From contig LOEW01000270.1 in assembly GCA_001516045.1 (NCBI GenBank), positions 1 through 52,389 of the forward strand: 52,389 bases of DNA, written 5' to 3'. This document shows positions 9,525 to 18,275 of this stretch, in pieces. Under the pieces are notes generated by a model that had not been told where the DNA came from, did not search any database, and saw only the letters and a list, made by a program, of their open reading frames with translations. Source of the DNA: Desulfosporosinus sp. BRH_c37 (GTDB lineage: Bacteria; Bacillota; Desulfitobacteriia; Desulfitobacteriales; Desulfitobacteriaceae). The position numbers were made by a program, and so were the translations under genes. Each line of letters opens with the position of its first letter. The first letter of the stretch is position 1.

Positions 9525-10864
9525 AGCGAACCCCGGATAAGCCTTTTTATTCGAGCACGAAGCACCTTCATGCTGAAAGGCTTAATCATATAGTCATTGG
9601 CTCCCCTTTGCATAGCCAAAGCTATTTCCATTTCGGAATCTTTACTGCTTAACATCAAACATAGATATCTTCGTCTGTCGTATTGCGCTCGTATTTTATC
9701 CAAAATCTCTAAACCGTTCATCTTTGGTATAATTCTGTCAAAGATAAGAAGAAAACGCGCATTTTGACGATGCCAAGGGTCGTTAAAAAACTCCTCACCA
9801 TCTGAAAATACTTTGATATCCACCTCGTAATCTACTATATCCTTTAATTGATTCTTCAATAGTTCACGAATTAACCTATCGTCATCAATAATTCCAATTT
9901 TTAGCTTTTTAGTGAAAGAGATAGCTTCCTCTGTCCCATCTATTACAATCGACTTTCTGTTAGCTACGGCCAGATCCATCATAAAAGTCATCCGCGATAT
10001 ACATTGCTGTGCCGACTCGAAAGAATCCACATAATCTATGACTCTTGCGGAAAAAGTAATGCTGATCTCTCCAACAGATGTCTGGAATTTAAGTTCACAA
10101 AATCTTTTGACTAAACGATTCATTAGTTTTATAGCATCTTCTTTAACGGTTTTCGGAAGGACGAGGGCAAATCCCTCATTTTGGCATCGGAATAAAGAAT
10201 CAGCAGGACGGATACTATTTTGGATGAAACTCCCCAATTCCTTCACCATCTGATGTCCGATAACATAGCCATAAGTTTTTTGGACGGCAAAGAGATCGTC
10301 TACTTGAACATAAACCATGGAAAACCGTTCAAAGGAGCGCTCCATTTCTTTGATCTGGCGTTGGATTTCCTGTTGAAGTAATTTCTGATTTTTGACTCCG
10401 GTCATAGGATCGATTAAAATCTGATCCATGATTTGAATTCGTTTCTTCAAATGATAAATCATACGAATAAATAAATCTTCTAGATTATCGGAATAAACTA
10501 GAACATCATCTGCTAAAGTTAAGTAATCCTTTCTTAGCACTAAATTGTCGTTATCTAAAGTTATCAAGATAGGAATATAGTTCTCTTGGCAAAGATATGC
10601 GAACCCCTTAAATAAATGGATTTCTGACTTCGAAATAAAGCTTTCGGATACTATCACACAATCAGGGTAACTTTTATAGAAGTGTTCAAGGGCCTGCATC
10701 TGGCTGTTCGCTTTTAAAAAATGCATCATATTTTCTTTCTCGATGATAAATTTGAAAAAGAAAATTTGCACTGGGTCATCATTAAGAAGCAGAATTCGCG
10801 GTTGATTTTCCCCAGCTGAATAAATATGGCTATTTGCTCCAGTATTTTGAACCTTATAATTCAT
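9521..10864 (-). CDS. Receiver / degenerate GGDEF / receiver regulator
   Basis: The 447-residue cytoplasmic protein has three domains. An N-terminal receiver-like region (~24-140, ILLLNDDPVQ) has no clear phospho-acceptor. A GGDEF-type domain follows (~155-315, from DPMTGVKNQKLLQQEI). The C-terminal receiver (~323-447) looks intact, with IIDDD, the phospho-acceptor Asp in LLIFDRIIPKMNG and the conserved Lys in DYMIKPF. The GGDEF signature is replaced by CQNEGF, so cyclic-di-GMP synthesis is unlikely, although nucleotide binding or sensing is possible. It is the first gene of a tightly overlapping operon with the HEAT protein and glycosyltransferase, and probably controls polysaccharide synthesis. 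The ribosome binding site is weak. Confidence 0.82.
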   Translation of the reverse strand: MNYKVQNTGANSHIYSAGENQPRILLLNDDPVQIFFFKFIIEKENMMHFLKANSQMQALEHFYKSYPDCVIVSESFISKSEIHLFKGFAYLCQENYIPILITLDNDNLVLRKDYLTLADDVLVYSDNLEDLFIRMIYHLKKRIQIMDQILIDPMTGVKNQKLLQQEIQRQIKEMERSFERFSMVYVQVDDLFAVQKTYGYVIGHQMVKELGSFIQNSIRPADSLFRCQNEGFALVLPKTVKEDAIKLMNRLVKRFCELKFQTSVGEISITFSARVIDYVDSFESAQQCISRMTFMMDLAVANRKSIVIDGTEEAISFTKKLKIGIIDDDRLIRELLKNQLKDIVDYEVDIKVFSDGEEFFNDPWHRQNARFLLIFDRIIPKMNGLEILDKIRAQYDRRRYLCLMLSSKDSEMEIALAMQRGANDYMIKPFSMKVLRARIKRLIRGSL

Positions 10865-12080
10865 TCTAGTTTCTCTAAATGCATGAATATCCCACTCCTA
10901 GTGTAATCAACGTTATATCACTTAGTTCTTAAATTTGTCTAGTACTTAGAACAAGTTTTCGTAATTGTCTACTAGGCAATTAGCGTCGTCCCAAGGATAA
11001 TAAATCCGACGTTGACCTTTCCGGCGACTAGTATAGGGGCTTAGGACGGCGCAATAAGACTTATGAGAATTTCAACTATTTCTGACGTTATCACCTTCTC
11101 AGTTGTTTTGCATTGTAGATGTCACACGCTTCTTGAAAATATTGCCTCTTTAAATACAACCCATTAGGAATCTTTCGTAATTCAGTTAATTGAAACATTC
11201 GATTTCTAAACCTAAATCAAACCGATTGAACTTGTAATATTTGAAAATAACAATAAGAAACATTTTAATATTATCATACTTATGATGAGTATATTGTCGT
11301 AATAAGATATTAGAGCCCTTTACTGAATTTGGATAAGGCATAATTTATGCGGGTTAAGGTCTTCAAACTCGAGTTAGAGGCGTTTGCTGTCAAAAACAAT
11401 CTTCTATTCGGTTAACATTTAAATCTAATATGCGAAGAACTTTCTCGATCTCATTTACATCTACCCTTAGAACAGCGGGGCGTATTGCCAATGTATTTAT
11501 AGTTAAATATAAAATTTATTTTACATTTTTTACAATAATGTTTCTACAAAGGCAGCAAAGATACCTAGATTAATACGTATTTTTATTTTTTTGGTTTTGA
11601 GAATAATCTATTACCGCCGCCAGTAATTTATAATGTATATCTTTCATATAAAAGGATACTTTCCCCATCTTTCCTTGATTTCCTCCTAAGATCGTGGAAA
11701 TATTCCAGGAAAAATAAGAATTCATTCTATGACGTCCGTAATTCTGTACTCATTCCCATGAAGGCCCTTGTAGTACTCTGGATACATGGACCCGTTTGTT
11801 CCTTGATCCGTTGCTGCCAGCTTCTGCGTTTAACGACCTTTTTAATGTTGACGATCCATTTCCTAACTTCTTTTTGCTAATTAAAAATTAGTTTCTTGCT
11901 TATTGCCTTAATTTTCATTCATCAGTGGTGCCGCGTAGCGGCATGGGAGTCTGATACGTAAAAAAAGCATCTACAATTAAGTAAATGTCATTTCTTCAAA
12001 CTTAGCCCATAGCACATTGAGTAGTTCTCTAGGTCCTATTCGAAAAGGGTTTATCATTAACCCAATCCGTAATCATAGTT
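10865..12080. other. 1.2-kb AT-rich region without a convincing gene
   Basis: No long open frame on either strand. The minus strand between 11700 and 11910 has a short open stretch (reading KWIVNIKKVVKRRSWQQRIK) with no recognisable family. A small hairpin TGCCGC-TAC-GCGGCA lies near 11936-11950. The stretch sits beside several gene remnants and looks like decayed DNA. Confidence 0.6.
11570..11668 (-). CDS. Possible 32-codon peptide
   Basis: A short frame begins with ATG 13 bases after TTAGGAGG, a strong but distant ribosome binding site. It encodes MGKVSFYMKDIHYKLLAA and continues to NQKNKNTY. It could equally be the N-terminal stub of a lost gene. No family is recognised. Confidence 0.25.
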   Translation of the reverse strand: MGKVSFYMKDIHYKLLAAVIDYSQNQKNKNTY

Positions 12081-12953
12081 CTAACCATGATTGTGAAAAA
12101 TAGTTCGTAGCATTGTATAGTTGATAACTGCGAAACGATAAATTTGGTAAATTACGTTGTTGGCTAAATATTTTTGAAATTTTGTCGCGGACCACTGATC
12201 ATAATTTTTAGATGCACTAGTGTAATCACCATCAACTTTTAAAAAACCACCAGGGTTGCATAGTTGAGACTTGAGATCTTCTCCGGAATTATTCGTGTAG
12301 CGAAGGTTACCTCCAACCTTGAACACAAAGGCACCCATTCCAAAATCCCCAAGCTTCGGCTCATTAGTGAACCAAATTAATTCACATTGATTACGCAAAC
12401 CTTTTGCCACTAAATCATAATGGACATTTTGAATATATTCAAAGGCTGCACCATGACAGGTTGAGGCAGGATGACCTGTGCCAATCACGATAGTTTGTTT
12501 TTTACCTTCTCTCATTTTGTCAATAAGTTCTAGATATCTTTTCTTGGTATCGATGGCATGAGAAACCGTGCAAATTGAATGAGTGTTGCCAGTGGCAAGA
12601 TCCATTCCTTCCGTTCCCTCAAAATTTAAATAGGGTCCTGTTGCGTTAATCAAAAAATCATATTGAAAAACTTCCTGATTCTTTAGTATTACGCTCTGTG
12701 CTTCAACATTAATCTCTTCAGCCGCGCTGTTTGTGAATCTGATCCCTTGTTTCTGATAAACGGGAGCAAGTTCAAAAAAAGTATCTTCTGCTGAAATATG
12801 GCCTACACCGACCCAAACAAGTGATGGATGATACTGAAAATAGGATTGGCCGGAAATAACGTGAACCTCGTGGTCCCGACTTAAGAGTTTTCGTAAATAA
12901 AGTGCTGCGGTGTGTCCCGCGAATCCACCACCAAGTACGATCACTTTACTCAA
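12081..12953 (-). pseudogene. Sulfide:quinone-oxidoreductase-like flavoprotein, internally deleted
   Basis: The N-terminal half is a clear SQR/FCSD-type flavoprotein: FAD-binding VIVLGGGFAGHTAALYLRK, the SQR-like stretch YFQYHPSLVWVGVG, the second glycine region INATGPYLNF, and STCHGAAFEY with a Cys at the position of the first redox Cys. After LGDFGMGAFVFKVGGN (~220) the text jumps to SGEDLKSQLCNPGGFLKVDGDYT, which normally lies roughly 80 residues further on. The C-terminus after FQKYLAN is also unlike the family, which normally continues with an AVGIAFAPPH-like motif. At 290 residues it is about 100 short. I read it as a deleted and probably inactive gene; a functional short variant cannot be excluded. 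It is preceded by an AT-rich leader and repeat copy A. Confidence 0.65.
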
Positions 12954-13071
12954 AATAAATGAACCCCCTTTAGCTTAGTTCGATTAATTCTTTATACATA
13001 TTATTCTATAATATAAAGAATCTTTTTATTATAATTATTACATTCTACATGTTCTATTTAAATTCCTTTAT

Positions 13072-13125
13072 TTTATTCAATCGTAATACTCCCACTTCAA
13101 GTGGGAGTAGCCCCCCCCCGTACTC
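13072..13125 (+). repeat. Modular palindromic repeat, copy A (partial)
   Basis: Carries only the first module of the repeat family: CAATCGTAA, the hairpin ACTCCCACTT-CAAGTGGGAGT and a C-run ending CCGTACTC. The later modules are absent. It lies upstream of the SQR-like remnant and near the ABC ATPase fragment. Confidence 0.8.
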
Positions 13126-13214
13126 AATCCAGTAAATTCCTATAAAGCCTCGAGTTGTACCCTAAGATGGGCCTAAAGTTGACCCTGCTCATTTACCGAG
13201 ATGATTGAAATTGA

Positions 13215-13547
13215 AATCTTTCTCTCCGTTTAGGAAATTTTATCAAGGAAAACAATAGCAACTTTAAAAAAATTATTAATCGACAGGATTTGAATAAAGA
13301 TTATTTAGGGGTAAGGCCTGAAAAAATTAAACTCGGCTGTGAAACGCGAGAAAAAGACTTTGTAATGTGCGGAACCATAGAGAAAATAAGTAATGCAGGT
13401 GTTTACCTACAAATTGAAATAGCTTACGCTAAATATTCATTTCAAGTTATCTTGACACCCAATCATTGTGATGGACTGAACTTATTTGAAGGTTCGGAAA
13501 TCAATTTTGGTTTCAATATTAACGATATTTGTCTTCTTAGTAAATAA
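13215..13547 (+). pseudogene. C-terminal TOBE-domain fragment of an ABC transporter ATPase
   Basis: An open frame without a proper start (the only candidate is a TTG at 13290) encodes about 110 residues. The segment YLGVRPEKIKL is the hallmark of the C-terminal regulatory/TOBE region of PotA/FbpC/ModC-type ATPases. It is followed by the expected beta-rich text (GTIEKISNAGVYLQIEIAY) and ends in NINDICLLSK. Upstream residues LGNFIKENN also fit the linker of this family. The entire nucleotide-binding domain (Walker A, signature, Walker B) is missing. No permease or binding-protein gene is adjacent, so this is a leftover of a lost transporter. Confidence 0.75.
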
Positions 13548-13616
13548 GTCGGTTCAAATTCATGTCCTCAAAGCACTCCACGTGACCATGTGGATAATAG
13601 ATATAATTATTTTGGA

Positions 13617-14852
13617 TCAATAAACCTTATCCATCTTTGCTAAACCAAAAACAAAGATCAGTAAGGCTATTAAAATAAGAATTAGAGCACCAAGGAATAC
13701 TGAAGCATACCCAAAATAGGTAGCAATAATCCCAGAGAAAATCGATCCGAAACCCAATCCAATGTCAATAGCAGAAAAATATGCTGCCGTAGCAGTTCCT
13801 CTCCGCTGCGGAGAGCATCGATTAATTATTAATACGTTAACTGCTGGGACTACCGATCCCATAGCTAAACCTAACGGACCTGCAACCAGCAATAACACAA
13901 ATAATGAATGTGTTAAAGGGATTATTCCAAAGCATGATGCAAGTATTATAATTCCCGGAATAACAACTTTGTTCGGACCATAGTTATCTGCAACTTTTCC
14001 CATAAACGTTCTTGAAAATAACAGTCCAAATGCCATAACTGTAAAAAATGAACCTATGTTACCTATTTTTTCTTCCAAAGCATAAAGTGCTAAAAACGAC
14101 ATTATGGTACTATACCCAAAGTATACCAGCATAATAACAGCCGCTGGCAGGAAAGCCGCGTATTCAAACCCCAGTATAGTTTTCGGAAGGGTCTGGGTAT
14201 TAGCAACATCGTCTCCAATAATGGCATTTCTGTATTCGTTAGTAGTTATATCATCATGATTTAAATTCCCTTTACATTCATATTTGATAAAGCAAGCAAA
14301 GATCATACTAATTAAAGATATTCCTGCTGATATGATAAATAACATTCTAAACTTTTCTATTTGTCCATCGCCTATAATAAAAAATGCAATCCCTGGTGCT
14401 ATAGCCGTCGTGATTGTCGTATAAAGCCCAAAATATCCTATTCCTTCCGTCATGCGTGCTTTGGGTATCACGTCTGCTGCTACAGCGCCTCCGGCAGTTG
14501 TTTGAATCCCAAATCCTATACCATGTAATATACGTGTAAATATTAATAAACCAATTACAGCGGAAAAATTATAAAACAAACAGATCAGCGAATACAAAAA
14601 AGTGCCAAATAAAAGTGCTTTTTTTCTACCGTATTTATCAATTATTTTCCCCGAAATTGGACGAACTGTTAAAGCAGCTAAAGCGTATACCCCTGTCATA
14701 AAACCAGAATATGCTACTGATCCGCTAATTTCTTGAGCATAAATTGGAAGAGTAGTCATTAGAAAATAGTTACTAAAACTTATTCCGGTAGATACTATAA
14801 TAATAAGAATAAAATCGCTAGTCCAAAGTTTACTCCGGTTAATTTGATTCAC
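13617..14852 (-). CDS. Major facilitator superfamily transporter
   Basis: The ~411-residue protein has about twelve membrane helices and a central hydrophilic loop near residue 200. The loop 2-3 motif reads GKIIDKYGRKKALL, and RILHGIGFGIQTT matches helix 4 of the drug:H+ antiporter group. I placed the start at a GTG with GGAG eleven bases upstream; a GTG four codons earlier is in frame but almost abuts the GGAG. Related proteins export drugs or small metabolites, and the substrate here is unknown. It is a single gene between two remnants. Confidence 0.85.
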   Translation of the reverse strand: MNQINRSKLWTSDFILIIIVSTGISFSNYFLMTTLPIYAQEISGSVAYSGFMTGVYALAALTVRPISGKIIDKYGRKKALLFGTFLYSLICLFYNFSAVIGLLIFTRILHGIGFGIQTTAGGAVAADVIPKARMTEGIGYFGLYTTITTAIAPGIAFFIIGDGQIEKFRMLFIISAGISLISMIFACFIKYECKGNLNHDDITTNEYRNAIIGDDVANTQTLPKTILGFEYAAFLPAAVIMLVYFGYSTIMSFLALYALEEKIGNIGSFFTVMAFGLLFSRTFMGKVADNYGPNKVVIPGIIILASCFGIIPLTHSLFVLLLVAGPLGLAMGSVVPAVNVLIINRCSPQRRGTATAAYFSAIDIGLGFGSIFSGIIATYFGYASVFLGALILILIALLIFVFGLAKMDKVY

Positions 14853-15081
14853 AAATTTATTCACTCCAATTTAAAAAACTGTCATCTCATCCCAAGTCAT
14901 TTGCGCGAAAGATACTTGCATCCTCCCATACTTTCACTCTAACATTTCTACATTTTTTCTTCATATCCTTTATGTCCTCCCAAAATAGCATAAACATTCC
15001 ATTTTCTCTCTCGACGCTACTGAATTCCTCCAAAGAATTACGCTAGAATTAAAATTGCTAAGCCAAAATATTAAGCAATTG

Positions 15082-15258
15082 TTAACTGTAATCTTGCATT
15101 AATCCCCGCGTGATCGGATGGCGAAATTGACTAAAAACCTTTGTGACAAGTTTGGGGATTTGTTTAGAAGTAGCTCTAAAAAGAGGGGCGAACTCCGCAC
15201 CAATATAAATATTCCAAGTCATAATTGAAAGTAGGATATTCCGTGATGATCTCAACAT
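15082..15258 (-). pseudogene. N-terminal stub of an endonuclease/exonuclease/phosphatase-family protein
   Basis: A 58-codon frame has an excellent ribosome binding site (AGGAGG) and starts MLRSSRNILLSIMTWNIYIG. The segment ILLSIMTWNIYIGAEFAPLF resembles the first strand of the EEP superfamily, usually MTYNLYLGADLTPLF, whose Asn is a catalytic residue. The frame ends after RGLMQDYS, so most of the fold is missing and the product cannot be an active enzyme. The assignment rests on a short match. Confidence 0.5.
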
Positions 15259-15604
15259 GTTCCCTTCCTTCCTCCTAATATAGTTTAGTGTATGTTGCCT
15301 TTTTGGAGTATGACTAATGTTAAGTTATAATAGAATTGCTTTAAGAATCTGACTATAAAATTAAGAAGCGAGTGGAACATAATTCCACTCGTACGTTATC
15401 TTCAATATGATTAACCATTGTGGTATATGCCTTACGGGAAAGTCCTTACCTAAATAAAGTAAATTGACGATGCATTAATGACCTGTCTTAATTTTATATG
15501 AGTGAGCCTCGAACCAGTTTTTACTGAAATACTGGTCGATAATAAGTGTTGAACCTTCTTCTTCTCACTTTCGCTGAGTGATCAGACGTAAAATTTAAGC
15601 AGGA
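15259..15604. other. Intergenic region with one hairpin
   Basis: No gene seen. A perfect 9-bp stem, CGAGTGGAA / TTCCACTCG around CATAA, lies at 15369-15391 without a clear T-run. Confidence 0.5.
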
Positions 15605-16726
15605 TTATTCGTCCACCATGAGAGTCATATTATCGCGATGTACTACTTCTTCCCCTTCAAAATCAGGAATAAGTTTGAGGACTATTTCAGAATGTAATCC
15701 TTTAACCTTCTCTACCTCATCACTGCTCAGCTCAGCAACCCCCCTGGCAATCTCTTCACCCAGCATGTTGACAATACGAACGATTTCTTTACGCTCCCAG
15801 GTCCCTTCAGTCGTTATGACCCCTTTGGCGAGTAAGCTTTTGCCTTTTTCGATAAGCGCCTTTGCCGCACCTTTATCAACTTGAATACTACCTTCGGATA
15901 AACCAGCATAAGCGATCCAACGTTTGCGACCTGCAAGACGATGCTTTGCTGGCAGGAAATAAGTTCCTTCGGTCTCCTGGCCCTCTGCCAGGTCCAGGAG
16001 TTCTCTGATCCTGGTAAAATTCAAAAGGAGCATACCAATTCCAAAACGAGTAGCAATTTTGGCTGCCCTCAGTTTTGTGACCATTCCACCGGTACCTATG
16101 TTCGTTCCTGCCCCACTCGCCATACACTCTACTGCGGATACTTCAGAAACTTCTTTAATGAGTTGAGCCAAAGGATCCTTTTTTGGATTATTTGAATACA
16201 AACCATCAACATCTGTCAGAAGTACTAATAGATCCGCGTCTATAAGCCCTGCCACTAAGGCAGAAAGGGTATCATTATCCCCAAAACAGAGTTCTTCAAC
16301 CGCAACTGTGTCGTTTTCGTTAATAATCGGAACGACTTGTAAGCGCAATAATTTTTCAAGCGTATTTTGTGTGTTTCGATAACGAGACGCTTCCGCTAAA
16401 TCTATACGAGACATTAGAATTTGGGCCCCAACAATTCCATACCGTTCAAGATTTCGGGTATACCTCTCGATAAGCACTCCCTGCCCAACTGCTGCAAATG
16501 CTTGCTTACCCGGCAAATCACGCGGACGATCGTGTATCCCAAGTTGACCCATACCTGCTGCAACTGCACCAGAAGTAACCAAAATACACTCTACCCCCTT
16601 TTGCTTCAGGGTAGCAATAACGGCCACAATTTCTGCGATGGCTTGATCATCTAAGCCGCCTTGGGGATGGGTTAAACTGCTGCTCCCTATTTTCAACACA
16701 ACTCGTCGAACCTCAAGTGCTTTCAC
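15605..16726 (-). CDS. proB: Glutamate 5-kinase
   Basis: First step of proline synthesis: phosphorylates glutamate with ATP in the cytoplasm. The 373 residues comprise an amino-acid kinase domain (VVLKIGSSSLT at the N-terminus, LVTSGAVAAGMGQLG, IINENDTVAVEEL, GDNDTLSALVAGLI, GTGGMVTKLRAA) and a C-terminal PUA domain (~275-370), the usual bacterial arrangement. I chose the GTG whose first bases overlap the proC stop (GTGA), with GGAG ten bases upstream. A longer frame extends into proC. The gene follows proC; proA, the next enzyme, is not in the window. Confidence 0.96.
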   Translation of the reverse strand: MKALEVRRVVLKIGSSSLTHPQGGLDDQAIAEIVAVIATLKQKGVECILVTSGAVAAGMGQLGIHDRPRDLPGKQAFAAVGQGVLIERYTRNLERYGIVGAQILMSRIDLAEASRYRNTQNTLEKLLRLQVVPIINENDTVAVEELCFGDNDTLSALVAGLIDADLLVLLTDVDGLYSNNPKKDPLAQLIKEVSEVSAVECMASGAGTNIGTGGMVTKLRAAKIATRFGIGMLLLNFTRIRELLDLAEGQETEGTYFLPAKHRLAGRKRWIAYAGLSEGSIQVDKGAAKALIEKGKSLLAKGVITTEGTWERKEIVRIVNMLGEEIARGVAELSSDEVEKVKGLHSEIVLKLIPDFEGEEVVHRDNMTLMVDE

Positions 16727-17529
16727 TCCGAATTTTCTCCTTCCAGGTCTGCAGCGCGTTGAGCGCAAGCTTGAGTTGCCTTAAGTACGGTTAGGGCTAA
16801 TTGATCGTCATAAAACACATTTAACGCTGCAAAGGTTGTTCCATTGGGAGAGGTTACTTCTTCTCGCAGCCTCCCCGGTGATTTATCACTCTCGGCAATC
16901 ATTTTTCCCGCACCTACTAGGGTTTCTAGCACTAATATCCCTGCCTCCTCTTCGCTAAGCCCTAAGTGAACCCCTGCTTTAATTAAACTCTCAGCAAATA
17001 GGTAAAAATAGGCTGGTCCGCTTCCACTGATAGAAATTAGTGCATTCATTTTCTCTTCAGGGATCCACATTGTCTTCCCCGTAGCCGAAAAAATCTGTTC
17101 CGCCATCTCGACCTGTTCCTTCGTGACTTTTTCTCCACGCACCAGCCCAGTCATGGAATGAAGAACCGCAGTTGAAGTATTCGGCATTACCCGAATGACC
17201 GCGATTCCGGGAAGGTACTTGTAAAATAGCTTTAAGGGAACACCAGCTGCAATCGCGATGATCAATTTGTCTTTTAAAGTATAATTTCTCAGTGTCTCAA
17301 GCACTCCACGAACATCTTTTGGCTTCACAGCAAGAATAACTGCATCTGAGTTTTCTACAAGTTCCTGAACTCCAGAAGCTATAATACCATACTTATCTAC
17401 CAAATATTGCAGCCGTTCCTCAAATAGTTCGTTTACTCTGATTTGGCGCCCCCCATCTATTTTCCTAATCCCCCCGATGATGGCCTCCGCAATATTTCCC
17501 CCACCGATAAAACCAATTGATTGAGTCAT
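16723..17529 (-). CDS. proC: Pyrroline-5-carboxylate reductase
   Basis: Last step of proline synthesis: reduces pyrroline-5-carboxylate with NAD(P)H. The 268-residue protein starts with the dinucleotide fold (IGFIGGGNIAEAIIGG). It carries VIRVMPNTSTAV and the C-terminal signature TSPNGTTFAALNVF, both typical of ProC. The ATG at 17529 has GAAAGGA about eight bases upstream; another ATG three codons earlier overlaps that site. It is translationally coupled to proB. The gene lies behind a T-box leader, but roughly 440 bases, including an unusual inverted-repeat element, separate the T-box terminator from the start codon. Confidence 0.95.
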   Translation of the reverse strand: MTQSIGFIGGGNIAEAIIGGIRKIDGGRQIRVNELFEERLQYLVDKYGIIASGVQELVENSDAVILAVKPKDVRGVLETLRNYTLKDKLIIAIAAGVPLKLFYKYLPGIAVIRVMPNTSTAVLHSMTGLVRGEKVTKEQVEMAEQIFSATGKTMWIPEEKMNALISISGSGPAYFYLFAESLIKAGVHLGLSEEEAGILVLETLVGAGKMIAESDKSPGRLREEVTSPNGTTFAALNVFYDDQLALTVLKATQACAQRAADLEGENSE

Positions 17530-17653
17530 TCTCAACATCCTTTCATAACCTTTTAACCATTATTTACTATATTTACCTTCGCAACACTTTCACGCACTTT
17601 TGCGTCCAAGCCGCAAACAGCTCCCAAGGGTCCCACCTCCGTCCACCCCAGCT

Positions 17654-17964
17654 AGAGGAAGTTTCTTAGCTTAGAGAGCACGTAGAGAGGAGTCGCGTCA
17701 ATGAGTGCCGAGGATATGGCGTTAAGAAACACAATTGTTCACATGCAGAAAGCCCAGAAGTTTTGTGTTTTAGCCATATCCTCAAGCGAATAGCGATGGA
17801 ACACGATAGTCTCCAGTGACGAAAGCCTCCAGTGGAGGGTTTCGCCGTAGCCGCTTAACCCAAAAGGAAAACTTCGCGGCGTAGGATTAGTATCGCCGAA
17901 GCCGTGATCCCTAAAGGAATACCTGTCGGCGTAGGATGTGCGATCGTGCTAAGACACTTCCTCT
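17654..17964. mobile_element. ~310-bp structured insert bounded by 17-bp inverted repeats (MITE-like)
   Basis: AGAGGAAGTTTCTTAGC at 17654-17670 recurs inverted at 17948-17964 with one mismatch. Inside is a long hairpin: GAGGATATGGC (~17712) pairs with GCCATATCCTC (~17771), and the stem continues through AAACACAA/TTGTGTTT. A GC-rich module on its right side (~17806-17930) is similar to the extra module in repeat copy B near leuA and to copy F at the window end. There is no open frame. It separates the T-box terminator from proC. Confidence 0.6.
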
Positions 17965-17973
17965 CACTGACGT

Positions 17974-18015
17974 AAAAGGGCCCCTCTCATCCCTATTTAA
18001 GGGACGAAAGAAGCC
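17974..18015 (-). terminator. T-box regulated terminator
   Basis: GGCTTCTTTCGTCCCT pairs along 16 bases (with wobbles) with AGGGATGAGAGGGGCC, then CTTTT. The left arm overlaps the T-box antiterminator region, as expected. Confidence 0.88.
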
Positions 18016-18232
18016 TTCCGCGGTACCACCTTTATTGCCAATGCCAACTTAATGCCACGGGTTTATTCCCGCAACATTCCGCATAACGGTGGAAACCGTC
18101 TGATTCATCATCAGAGCATCACGACTGGGTTTCTGATAGCGGGTGTGAAAAAACTCTCAGCACTTGTTTTTCTCTCTGAACATCACCGTTTACCATACTG
18201 GGTCGATCTCATGCAATATTTCTTATGCAGTT
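17974..18232 (-). promoter_or_regulatory. T-box leader of proC-proB
   Basis: The minus strand carries the T-box core AAAGGTGGTACCGCGG (18018-18036 region), which pairs with the acceptor end of uncharged tRNA. A terminator follows, and the upstream leader contains Stem-I-like features (a GA motif and an AGTA element). GAAACCC on the 3' side of the apparent specifier loop would allow a CCC proline specifier, which fits proC-proB, but I have not proved the fold. It should raise proline-gene expression when tRNA-Pro is uncharged. Confidence 0.85.
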
Positions 18233-18238
18233 GACTAT

Positions 18239-18267
18239 ACTCTAACGCACACATCTAAGAATTTCAA
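18239..18267 (-). promoter_or_regulatory. Possible promoter of the T-box transcript
   Basis: TTGAAA and TAGAGT are 17 bp apart on the minus strand, just after the end of leuB. A hairpin (AAGTAGAAAAT / ATTTTCTACTT) overlaps the leuB stop codon and may separate the two units. Confidence 0.4.
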
Positions 18268-18275
18268 GTAGAAAA

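Noticed and set aside
11700..11910. Minus-strand open stretch reading KWIVNIKKVVKRRSWQQRIK, possible transposase remnant
   Set aside because: Too short and without recognisable catalytic motifs or inverted repeats. Any resemblance to IS accessory proteins is weak.
18052..18234. 60-codon plus-strand frame within the T-box region
   Set aside because: It is antisense to the T-box leader, with no ribosome binding site.
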